Part shown: positions 50,102 to 57,929 of the stretch, in pieces | Numbering within the stretch: position 1 is the stretch's first letter | Layout: each line of letters opens with the position of its first letter | Source: an uncultured Acidimicrobiales bacterium | GTDB taxonomy: Bacteria; Actinomycetota; Acidimicrobiia; Acidimicrobiales; CATQHL01 | Length of the DNA stretch: 64,000 nucleotides | Assembly (NCBI GenBank): GCA_958295925.1 | Contig: OY282384.1 | Coordinates: 251,572 to 315,571, forward strand | Direction: 5' to 3' | Translations under genes and position numbers: made by a program | The notes under the pieces: generated by a model | Databases searched by the model: none | The model's input: the letters and a program-made list of their open reading frames with translations, nothing else | What the model was told of the DNA's origin: nothing

Positions 50102-50210
50102 TATAATAGACGGAATATGCAGCAAGCTCCCGCCAGCAAAGGGAGTTAGGACAGAACGGCGGGCGTCCCCGCCGGCGGATCCGCGAAAGGACGCAAGGAG
50201 GCCGGAGCAG
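50102..50210 (+). promoter_or_regulatory. TATAAT box and structured leader with a 10-codon upstream frame
   Basis: TATAAT at 50102-50107 without a -35 box. Ten bases on, an ATG (50117) opens a 10-residue frame (MQQAPASKGS, stop at 50149). A hairpin GGCGGG-CGTC-CCCGCC (50157-50172) follows, then the ribosome site AAGGAGG of the next gene. The short frame could be a leader peptide or chance. Confidence 0.4.
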
Positions 50211-50486
50211 ATGACAATGACCGATTTGCCAAGCAGCGAAACCGTCAGCGACACCGTCAGCGACACCGTCAGCGACACCGTCATCAACCGGATCGACGAA
50301 TACCGCGGCAGCAGCCAGAACCGGTACCGCCAGGGTTTCACCAAGGGCACCCTGGACGGAATGAAGAACGCCTACCAGCTCTGGCGCGGCGACCCCAGCG
50401 GCGCGCTGGTGGAGCCCTACCGCCAGGGCTACGTGGACGGCTACCACGCCGGCCAGGCGGAGAGCCGCAGGGTCAGCCTGAACTGA
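50211..50486 (+). CDS. small protein with TVSD repeats
   Basis: 91 residues, AAGGAGG upstream. The N-terminus contains TVSDTVSDTVSDTV, encoded by a 12-bp tandem repeat (CGTCAGCGACAC). The rest is basic and Gly/Tyr-rich with repeated YRQGF/YRQGYVDGYHAG motifs, a pattern of alternating 'G-x3-G' helices seen in small phage proteins. Not recognised. Followed by a terminator. Confidence 0.65.
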   Translation: MTMTDLPSSETVSDTVSDTVSDTVINRIDEYRGSSQNRYRQGFTKGTLDGMKNAYQLWRGDPSGALVEPYRQGYVDGYHAGQAESRRVSLN

Positions 50487-50521
50487 CACAATTAAGCCCT
50501 ACTCAATAGAAAACCAGACCG

Positions 50522-50562
50522 GCCCCGCGCCCTGACCCCCCAGGGCCCGGGGCTGAACTTTT
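50522..50562 (+). terminator. 13-bp hairpin terminator
   Basis: GCCCCGCGCCCTG (50522-50534) pairs with CAGGGCCCGGGGC (50541-50553) with one mismatch, loop ACCCCC, followed by TGAACTTTT. Confidence 0.75.
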
Positions 50563-50695
50563 GATGCCCCGGCAACACAATCGGAACACTACATACCATG
50601 CAGCAGAACTGGAATCAGTCTCCCCAAAAGAGACCATTAACCCGCCGTTCGGGTTAGAATAATAGAAAATCAGTTCCACTGAAGAGAGGCCGCCA

Positions 50696-53311
50696 ATGAC
50701 CCTGAACCCCAGGGACCAGGTCAAGACCAACCCCAAGGAAACCGACACCCACCCAGGGCAGGACGACTACAAGATTTACAACCCCAGCGGCCGGATCCAC
50801 CACGCCCTCGCCGAGGCCGAGCTCCTGCCCGACCGAAATAGAAAGGAACCCCCGCCTTTCACCAAGAACGCCGAGGTGGTGTTGGACCGCCGCTACCTGG
50901 CGAAGGACCCCGAGACCGGGGCGGTGACCGAGACGCCGGACGAAATGCTGCGGCGGGTGGCCCGCAACCTGGCCCAGGCCGAGGCGAACTATCCCGGCGG
51001 GAAGAAACGCCAGAAGAAGGTGGAGCAGGAATTCTTCGACTTCATGCGCCGCTTGGACTTCCTGCCCAACTCCCCCACGCTGATGAACGCGGGCAGGGAA
51101 CTGCAGCAGCTCTCCGCCTGCTTCGTATTGCCGGTGGAGGACAACCTGCCGGCCATCTTCGAACGAGTGAAGCAGACCGCTCTGATCCACAAGAGCGGCG
51201 GCGGCACCGGATTCTCCTTCTCCCGTCTCCGGCCGGAGGGAGATCGAGTCAGCGGCACCGGCGGCGTGGCCTCCGGCCCCGTTTCCTTCATCGGCGCCTT
51301 CGATTCGGCCACTGAAGTAGTGAAGCAGGGCGGCACCCGGCGAGGGGCCAACATGGGCATCCTGAACCACGACCACCCCGACGTGATGAAGTTCATCCGG
51401 GCCAAGGCGGACGGAGACTATCTCAACAACTTCAACATCTCCATCGCCGTGACCAATAGATTCATGGAGCAAGCGAAAAAGAAACAAGACTACAACTTGG
51501 TGAACCCAAGGACCGGAGCAATAACCGGGCAGCTCAACGCCGCGAAAGTCCTAGACACAATGACCGAGCTAGCCTGGGCCACCGGAGACCCAGGAATGGT
51601 TTTCCTAGACCGGATGAACGAAAGTAACCCGAATCCGTCACTGGGTAGAGTGGAATCGACAAATCCATGCGGCGAGCAGATACTTTTGCCGTTTGAGTCC
51701 TGCAACCTCGGTTCCATCAACCTGACGAATTTCGTAGACGCTTTCGCCCCCAGCGTAGAGCAAAGCCCCAAGACCAGGATCAACTGGACCGAACTCTCCA
51801 ACTGCGTCAAGACCAGCGTCCGCCTCCTGGACGACGTCATCGACATGAACCAGTACCCCATCCCGGAAATCGACGAAATGTCCCGCAAGACCCGCCGCAT
51901 CGGCGTGGGAGTCATGGGCTTCGCCGACCTCCTGATGATGCTGGGCATCCCGTATGACTCAGCAGATGCCCTGCAGCTGGCCGAAGACCTGATGCAGTTC
52001 ATCCAGGCGGAGACCGCCCGCCACTCGGGCGAACTGACCGAAGAACGCGGCTGCTACCCGGCCTGGGAGGGCGGCGTCTACGCCAAAGAGGACCCGCCCC
52101 GGCCGATGCGCAACTCGGCGCCGGTAACCATCGCCCCCACCGGGACCATCAGCATCATCGCAGGAGTCTCGAGTGGAATAGAGCCGCTATTCGCCCTGTC
52201 CTACGTGCGGAACGTGATGGACCGCACCAAGCTGGTGGAAGTCAATCCAATCTTTGAGGCAGTAGCGAAAGCCGAGGGCTTCTACTCCCCGGAGTTGATG
52301 GAGGAGCTGGCCGAGCAGGGATCGCTGCAGAACCTGGAGAACGTCCCCGACTGGGCCAAGCGGGTGTTCCGCACCGCGCAGGACATCAGCCCCGAGTGGC
52401 ACGTGAGGATGCAGGCCGCCTTCCAGAAGTTCACCGATAATTCAGTATCGAAGACGATCAACCTGCCCAGCGACGCTACCGTCGATGACGTCAAGAAAGC
52501 CTATCTATTGGCCTACGAGACCGGCTGCAAGGGCATCACCGTCTACCGGGACCAGAGCAAGGCCGAACAGGTGCTGAGCACCGGCAGCGGTGGAAGAAGC
52601 ATTACCAACAACGCCGGAGACGGCAGCACACCAGACGAACAGCAAGACAGCGCAACGCTGGATGCCATGGCCTCCCGCAACGGCAGTGAAGAAGCCGAAA
52701 TGCCCGTGCCAACGGGCAACAGCCCCCAGGCAGAAGGAGAACAACAAGCGCCAAAGACCCAGCCCCGGCTGGTGAAAGCCAGGCCCCGGCAAATTCAGGG
52801 CATCACCGAGAAGATCCGCACCGGCCACGGGAGTCTGTACGTGACCGTGAACTTCGAAAGCGACCAGCCCTTCGAGATCTTCTCAGCCCAGGGCAAAGCC
52901 GGCGGCTGCGACTCAGCGCAATTGGAAGCCATCTCGCGGCTGGCCTCGCTGGCCCTGCGCTCCGGCATCTCCGCCGAGAAGGTGGTCAGCCAGCTGGAAG
53001 GCATCACCTGCTGCCCGATGTACGACAACGGCAGCCTGGTGCGCTCCGCGCCGGACGGCATCGCCCAGATACTGCAGCGGCACGCCCAAGCCGTGGAGAG
53101 CGGCGGGTTCACGCCCACCGCGCACCTGAACAACCCAGGGACCGACTCAGTACAGCTGAGCCTGGCTGACGGAGCGAAACCGGCCCCGCTGAACGGCCCG
53201 CCGGAAGGCAGCCTGCCCGCCGGGAGGAAGTGCCCCGACTGCAACGGCCCCACCTACCATACCGAGGGCTGCCGCATGTGCTACGCCTGCGGTTGGAGCA
53301 AGTGCGAGTAG
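50696..53311 (+). CDS. nrdJ: adenosylcobalamin-dependent ribonucleotide reductase (class II)
   Basis: 871 residues with the class II signature set. It has PNSPTLMNAG and SACFVLPVED (first redox Cys near 142), HKSGGGTGFSFSRLRP, GGTRRGANMG, NPCGEQILLPFESCNLGS (catalytic N323, C325, E327), FADLLMMLGI and PTGTISIIAG. The long tail ends in CPDCNGPTYHTEGCRMCYAC, the zinc-binding redox tail that reloads the active site. By family it makes dNTP precursors from ribonucleotides using B12 and works with or without oxygen. No R2-type subunit gene is present, as expected. Preceded by a terminator, so it has its own unit; a start site AGAGGCCGCC-ATG is weak. Confidence 0.96.
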   Translation: MTLNPRDQVKTNPKETDTHPGQDDYKIYNPSGRIHHALAEAELLPDRNRKEPPPFTKNAEVVLDRRYLAKDPETGAVTETPDEMLRRVARNLAQAEANYPGGKKRQKKVEQEFFDFMRRLDFLPNSPTLMNAGRELQQLSACFVLPVEDNLPAIFERVKQTALIHKSGGGTGFSFSRLRPEGDRVSGTGGVASGPVSFIGAFDSATEVVKQGGTRRGANMGILNHDHPDVMKFIRAKADGDYLNNFNISIAVTNRFMEQAKKKQDYNLVNPRTGAITGQLNAAKVLDTMTELAWATGDPGMVFLDRMNESNPNPSLGRVESTNPCGEQILLPFESCNLGSINLTNFVDAFAPSVEQSPKTRINWTELSNCVKTSVRLLDDVIDMNQYPIPEIDEMSRKTRRIGVGVMGFADLLMMLGIPYDSADALQLAEDLMQFIQAETARHSGELTEERGCYPAWEGGVYAKEDPPRPMRNSAPVTIAPTGTISIIAGVSSGIEPLFALSYVRNVMDRTKLVEVNPIFEAVAKAEGFYSPELMEELAEQGSLQNLENVPDWAKRVFRTAQDISPEWHVRMQAAFQKFTDNSVSKTINLPSDATVDDVKKAYLLAYETGCKGITVYRDQSKAEQVLSTGSGGRSITNNAGDGSTPDEQQDSATLDAMASRNGSEEAEMPVPTGNSPQAEGEQQAPKTQPRLVKARPRQIQGITEKIRTGHGSLYVTVNFESDQPFEIFSAQGKAGGCDSAQLEAISRLASLALRSGISAEKVVSQLEGITCCPMYDNGSLVRSAPDGIAQILQRHAQAVESGGFTPTAHLNNPGTDSVQLSLADGAKPAPLNGPPEGSLPAGRKCPDCNGPTYHTEGCRMCYACGWSKCE

Positions 53312-53345
53312 GAAACCAGCCCGGACTGGCACCCAGTGGAACAAC

Positions 53346-53379
53346 AAAGCCGGCAGCGACCAACCCGCTGCCGGCTTTC
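53346..53379 (+). terminator. 12-bp hairpin terminator after nrdJ
   Basis: AAGCCGGCAGCG (53347-53358) pairs with CGCTGCCGGCTT (53366-53377), loop ACCAACC, next bases TTCC (AAAGCC/GGCTTT symmetry). Confidence 0.8.
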
Positions 53380-53421
53380 CAACCCCTTGGGAAAGACATA
53401 CCCCGAACAGGAGAGGTCCGA

Positions 53422-53757
53422 ATGCGACTAATCTGCTTCAACTGCGGCAAACACATCGGCCCCGAAATCGACCCCAGCCGGGTCAAAGTCGACCACCCCA
53501 CCGGCATCACAGTGGAATGCCAGGACTGCGAAATCGAAATGACCATCACGCCCATCCCGGAGAACGAACTCACCGAGGAGGACCGCAAGGTCATCCAGAG
53601 CTGGCAGGAAAGTGAACCGGAGAAGGCCAGCGACAGCGCAGAAGTGAAAGAAACCGCCCCCGGCCTCGACTACGACGCCCTGGCGATGATCGAAGACTTC
53701 CTCCTCGGGAAGACCATGGTTACAGAGGGCGAGGAGATAAACCGGGAGAGACGATGA
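53422..53757 (+). CDS. small zinc-ribbon protein
   Basis: 111 residues from ATG 53422 (AGGAGAGG upstream). Cysteines C5, C8, C33, C36 (CFNCGKHIG...CQDC) with a glycine-rich turn form a classic zinc ribbon; the remaining ~70 residues are acidic and helical. No enzymatic motif. Convergent with the next gene, 22 bp between stops. Confidence 0.7.
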   Translation: MRLICFNCGKHIGPEIDPSRVKVDHPTGITVECQDCEIEMTITPIPENELTEEDRKVIQSWQESEPEKASDSAEVKETAPGLDYDALAMIEDFLLGKTMVTEGEEINRERR

Positions 53758-53779
53758 AGAGGAAAGTTGCCGGGAAGAG

Positions 53780-54907
53780 CTAAGAAGAGGCCTGACGGGA
53801 AGGCTTGCCCTCGACGATGACCGGAAGATCGGCATCCTCCTCCGATTCATCCTCCAAGAGCCATTCAGGATAAGCCACGCTGTATTCCTCATCCCCAGGC
53901 TGTCCGCCGCCGCGGGAGGGAACCCGGCCCCGGTCGCTGCCGTCCCGGCTGGGCGCCAATGCCGGCTGGGACTTGGGACGCAGCTGCCGCCCAGCCCGCA
54001 GTTGCCGACGTTCAATGTCGGTCTCCGCCTCCAGCGTCAGCGGATAATCGCCGCCCCGCAGGAGAACATCCGATTCAGCCAGCATGCGGTGATAGAGCTC
54101 CTTGCCGGTAACACCGCGCCGGTCTCCGATGATGACCTTCTTCAGCCAGCCCTTGACGCCGTTGTATTCCACGTTGCGTTCCCGCTCAATCCAGCGCAGC
54201 CGGGCCAGACGCCGTTCGATCTCCCGAGCCCGCCGCTGCAGGTCCCAGTCCAAGCCGGGCTCCGGCACCGACTCCCGGAAGGTCAAGACTAAAGCCAACT
54301 CCAGCCTGGTAACCACCTCATAGGCATCAAGCAGAGCCGAATACTCCAGCCCCATCTGGAACTGGTATTCAATGGCTAGATGCCGAGCCTGCCAGATGGA
54401 GGCGCGCCGCTGCTCCATCTCATCGGACCAACGCTGCCCCCGGACCGCCCAGCCCACGACTTTAGCGGACTCAACCACCGAAGGTTCGTTCTCCAGGACG
54501 ACTTCAGGAAGCAAGTCCCCTGCATCGTCATCGTCAAGAGAAACGCCGTCATCTACGCCGTCAGCGGCCGGGTCAGGGGGAGCCAAGTACTCATCCAGGT
54601 TAAGGCCCACCATACGGGCCACCTGGTCCAGCCGGTCCCAAGCCTGCCAGTCGAGTTCAATAGCGCCGGCCTTCAGCTCAGCCAGCTGAGGCGGACGCAG
54701 GCCGAGGTGCTCCGCTACCAGCGGCTCACCCAGGAGGTCGGAGAGTTCATCCAGGAACCCGGCGAAGGATTCCAGATCTATGGAATCATCATCGTCATCG
54801 TCCAAGAGGGCAGCCTGGGCTTCAGCAGCCTGAGCTTCGAGATCAGATCGCTCTGCCGCCCCGCGGGCCGACTGGCCGGTATCCTGCAGCGTCGCCAACG
54901 TCACCAC
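53780..54907 (-). CDS. putative HTH regulator-like protein, unrecognised
   Basis: 375 residues, frame opening at GTG 54907 (GTG 54904 also possible) with only AGG upstream. After an acidic Asp-rich stretch (DDDDDDSIDLES) the segment LVAEHLGLRPPQLAELKAG (about 63-81), then WDRLDQVARMVGLNLDEYL, resembles a Cro/C1-like HTH (PPQLAELKAG as the turn and recognition helix). The C-terminal ~190 residues are long helices rich in Arg/Glu and a disordered tail. It stands alone on the minus strand. A regulator is the likeliest role, without proof. Confidence 0.6.
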   Translation of the reverse strand: MVTLATLQDTGQSARGAAERSDLEAQAAEAQAALLDDDDDDSIDLESFAGFLDELSDLLGEPLVAEHLGLRPPQLAELKAGAIELDWQAWDRLDQVARMVGLNLDEYLAPPDPAADGVDDGVSLDDDDAGDLLPEVVLENEPSVVESAKVVGWAVRGQRWSDEMEQRRASIWQARHLAIEYQFQMGLEYSALLDAYEVVTRLELALVLTFRESVPEPGLDWDLQRRAREIERRLARLRWIERERNVEYNGVKGWLKKVIIGDRRGVTGKELYHRMLAESDVLLRGGDYPLTLEAETDIERRQLRAGRQLRPKSQPALAPSRDGSDRGRVPSRGGGQPGDEEYSVAYPEWLLEDESEEDADLPVIVEGKPSRQASS

Positions 54908-55230
54908 CTACTTCGACACCCGAGAAAGCCCAGCCCCAGGCAAGAATGAGGAGCAGAGCCCACAGCTCTGCCAAACATCGAAAGGCATAGAAAACGGAAA
55001 GCCTCCATTCAACTACCTAAAGGTATCAAACCCCAAAGCAGCCAGCTTTTGATAGCTATAAACGCGATCCAAACCAGTAAGGAGAGAAAGAGCAACCCAT
55101 TAGAAGCCCCACCGGGACTAAACGATAAAAGCCCACGGCCGCCAGCGGTTTAGTATAAAGCCAGGCAGCAGAGGCGCCTGAAAATTAAGTCTTCAAGCTT
55201 CAAGTCTTCAATCGAAGGAGCCGCCGGCGC
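54908..55230 (+). other. intergenic region with promoter-like site and direct repeat
   Basis: 323 bp between divergent genes, more AT-rich than average. CTAAAC (55118-55123) and GTTTAG (55148-55153) are inverted and abut TATAAA (55154-55159), a possible operator and -10. AAGTCTTCAA occurs twice (55187-55196 and 55202-55211), 15 bp apart, in the leader. An AAGGAG at 55079 is followed by no start codon. No clear minus-strand promoter is seen. Confidence 0.45.
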
Positions 55231-56082
55231 ATGGCCATAGAATTAACCGGAGCCAACTGGGGACTCCTGGGCGGACTGATCCTGATCGGCCTGATCGTCT
55301 TCGCCCTCCGCAGCGTGCTCAGCCCGCTGATCATCGTCCTGATCATCATCATCGTTCTCCCCATGTTCGGCATCAGCTTCCTCGGCCTCGTCAACGTCGG
55401 CAACGCCGGAGCGGTAGGCAAGGCCCCGCCGGCCTTATCCGCATTGCAGTTGCAGCTGCTTCAGAGCTACCAGACCAAGACGACCATGACCGACGCCGAG
55501 GTCATCCAAGCCGGCAACATCATCCCGAAGGCCCAGGCAAATCCGCAGGGGATGACCCGAGAGGAGCTGACCGCCTACCCCGGCATCAAAGCCAAGTTCG
55601 ACCGCTTGACCCGCACCGAGCAGCAGGCCTTCCTGGAATTGGCCAAGCGACAAGCCGCGATCGACGCCGTCTTCACCGTCGACGACGCCACCCGCATGGT
55701 GGCGCTGTTGAACGAAGCCGGCATCTCCGGCCCGATCTACAACCAGTACTTCGCCCTGAAGAAGAAGGAAATCGCCGCCATCAACCGCGGCCAGATCCTG
55801 AACCTGAGAGACCGGACCACCCTGGCCCGGATCCAAGCCAAGCTGGACACCATCTCCACTGCGAAGCAGAACGAACTGATCAAGCTGTTCCGCAAGAGCG
55901 GCTCGCTGCAGGGAACCGGCCTGGTCAACACGCTGGTGAACTATTCCAAGGAAATCCTGAACTGGGTGCTGGGCATCTTCGGGCAAGCCCTCAGCGACAG
56001 CGTAGCCGCGCCGGGAACGGTGCCAACGCTGAGAATCGGAGCACCCGGAGGGCTGCCTGGACTAGTGCCGGCAGGGCACTGA
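55231..56082 (+). CDS. membrane protein with soluble helical domain
   Basis: 283 residues, GAAGGAG before the ATG. Two hydrophobic segments at the N-terminus (about 10-27 and 30-58, the second Ile-rich: SPLIIVLIIIIVLPMFGISF) then a helical domain with an evenly spaced pattern (AEVIQAGNIIPKAQANPQ, GIKAKFDRLTRTEQQAFLELA, KLDTISTAKQNELIKLF) and a Gly/Pro-rich end. Possibly displayed outside the cell or facing the cytoplasm; no family recognised. Confidence 0.65.
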   Translation: MAIELTGANWGLLGGLILIGLIVFALRSVLSPLIIVLIIIIVLPMFGISFLGLVNVGNAGAVGKAPPALSALQLQLLQSYQTKTTMTDAEVIQAGNIIPKAQANPQGMTREELTAYPGIKAKFDRLTRTEQQAFLELAKRQAAIDAVFTVDDATRMVALLNEAGISGPIYNQYFALKKKEIAAINRGQILNLRDRTTLARIQAKLDTISTAKQNELIKLFRKSGSLQGTGLVNTLVNYSKEILNWVLGIFGQALSDSVAAPGTVPTLRIGAPGGLPGLVPAGH

Positions 56083-56116
56083 AGCCAGACCACCGACCAC
56101 TAGAACCAACCCACGA

Positions 56117-56139
56117 AGGGGCAGGCCAAACCTGCCCCT
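56117..56139 (+). terminator. 9-bp hairpin without T-run
   Basis: AGGGGCAGG (56117-56125), loop CCAAA, CCTGCCCCT (56131-56139). Poor T-run (AAAACGG follows), so termination is uncertain. Confidence 0.5.
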
Positions 56140-56311
56140 AAAACGGTTTACTAAAAGCAGCCGGCAGTACACATCCAGCAGGACACCCCGGAACGCCGCC
56201 CCGCTCCATAGCTGGGAGACAGCCGACACCACCGGGAAAAGATAAGAACCCCGCCCGGCTAAACGCTGGCAAAGCCCGCAATAAACGGCAAAAGCTAAAC
56301 TGAAACTCCGA

Positions 56312-56345
56312 GAACCACACGGGAACCACACGGGGACCACACTGG
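56312..56345 (+). repeat. three tandem 11-bp repeats before the collagen-like gene
   Basis: GAACCACACGG twice followed by a diverged third unit (GGACCACACTGG), ending 30 bp before the start codon. Confidence 0.75.
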
Positions 56346-56374
56346 AGCCAAACCGCCCCTGCACGGAGTACGCA

Positions 56375-57892
56375 GTGCCGTCATTCGACCGAACTTCGAG
56401 CCGTTCCCCCAACACCATCAGCCAAGCAGCAGCCAGAGAACGACCGGGCAACCTATGGCCCAGGCTGATACTAGCTGCCACGCTGCTATTGGTCGCTTGG
56501 CTGGCGCTGACAGCGATACCAGGCAACAGGGTGGAAGCCCAAGGCTTCCTCCCGCCGATGATCCTCAGCGGAGTAGCCCACCAGGAGACCGGAGAACCCT
56601 TCCCGGAAGGCGCAGTCATCAGCGCCTGGCGCGGCGAGATCCTGGTCGAAGAGAAACTCACCAATGAGAAGGGCGAGTTCAGCCTGAGCATCCCCGGCGA
56701 AGGGAGACTGAACGGCACCGGGCCGGTCCAACTAAGGATCAACGCGCTGCCCAGCGTAGCCTACGTCTTCATCGGCGGCGTAACCGACTACACCTGGACC
56801 TGGCAGTACGACTCCGGTGAATTCCAACGCCTGGGCACCCTGATACCGGTACCCCTGGGACTAAGCCCCCCAGGGGCCGAACCCGAGCCGAGCCCCGCCC
56901 CGACAACCGAGACCCCCACCGCCAACGGCGGTGGTACCAACCCCCCAGCCAACGGAGGCAGCGCCGGCAGCGGCGGCACCGGACCGCCGGGAGCCAGAGG
57001 CCCCCGCGGCCACCCCGGGCCAGCGGGAGAACCCGGCCTGGACGGCCTGGACGGGGCCACCGGCCCGGAAGGACGGGAAGGACCACCAGGAATCGAAGGC
57101 CCCACCGGAGCCAGAGGCCCGCAAGGCCCCGACGGAGCCCGCGGGCCCCGGGGCGAAAGAGGCTTCACCGGCGACCAGGGAATCCAGGGCATCCAGGGAG
57201 AAGTAGGGCCGCAGGGACCCCTAGGCCCTCCCGGCCCGATAGGTGATGCAGGACCCATCGGTGAACAAGGACCCACCAGCAGCCAGCTACTGGCCCAAAT
57301 CGCGCTGGGGTTGGGGGCTTTAGGCCTGATAGTAGGCGGCGCCGGCCTCTTCATGGCCTACCAGAGCAGCACCGCCCTAAAGGCAATGAATGCCGTCAAC
57401 GACGAAGCCGCCGCCAGCGCGTTGCTGAGCAGCGCCGAGCGCGGCGGAGCAACCGGCAGCGCCACCGGAAGTTCGGTAACCCAAGGGCTGAGCGGCGGAA
57501 CTTCGGAAGGCCGGAGGAACTTGCGCGGCATGAGTAGGCCCCGGCCACCGGCCCGTCAAACGGTGGAAGAGGCAGAGGCCACTGAAGCGGAAGCAGACAC
57601 ACCGCCGGAGACCGAAGACCAGATAGTGGAAGACTACATAGCCCCGGAGGAAGCCGAACAGGACGACGACTACCAGCGCCAAAGCGCCGAGGAGGGGACC
57701 GAGCCCGAAGAGGCCCCAGAGCAAGAGCCGGAACCTCCGGAGCAGGAAGCAGCAGCCGAACCGGAACCGGAAGAACGGCCCCGCCGAGTGGCAAGACAGC
57801 GCCGTCCCTCCCGGGACTGGGAACCCATCGAGCTACCCAACGAACCACCCGGCAGCAGCGACCCCGGAGCCAACCCCCGGATGGGGAATTAA
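56375..57892 (+). CDS. membrane protein with collagen-like stalk
   Basis: 505 residues from GTG 56375. A hydrophobic segment (about 30-48) ends near IPGNRVEA, then a beta domain (about 55-165, with a carboxypeptidase-regulatory/CNA-B-like feel: [20 protein letters not shown]). A Pro/Gly/Thr linker is followed by about 30 Gly-X-Y collagen triplets (about 201-300, e.g. [19 protein letters not shown]). A second membrane helix (about 308-330) and an acidic, Pro/Glu-rich tail end the protein. Collagen-like stalks in bacteria and phages form trimeric fibres; here it would project a domain from the membrane. Function unknown. Confidence 0.8.
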   Translation: MPSFDRTSSRSPNTISQAAARERPGNLWPRLILAATLLLVAWLALTAIPGNRVEAQGFLPPMILSGVAHQETGEPFPEGAVISAWRGEILVEEKLTNEKGEFSLSIPGEGRLNGTGPVQLRINALPSVAYVFIGGVTDYTWTWQYDSGEFQRLGTLIPVPLGLSPPGAEPEPSPAPTTETPTANGGGTNPPANGGSAGSGGTGPPGARGPRGHPGPAGEPGLDGLDGATGPEGREGPPGIEGPTGARGPQGPDGARGPRGERGFTGDQGIQGIQGEVGPQGPLGPPGPIGDAGPIGEQGPTSSQLLAQIALGLGALGLIVGGAGLFMAYQSSTALKAMNAVNDEAAASALLSSAERGGATGSATGSSVTQGLSGGTSEGRRNLRGMSRPRPPARQTVEEAEATEAEADTPPETEDQIVEDYIAPEEAEQDDDYQRQSAEEGTEPEEAPEQEPEPPEQEAAAEPEPEERPRRVARQRRPSRDWEPIELPNEPPGSSDPGANPRMGN

Positions 57893-57929
57893 ACCACGTA
57901 CTCAAACGAGAGCAGGAAGCAACAACCAA

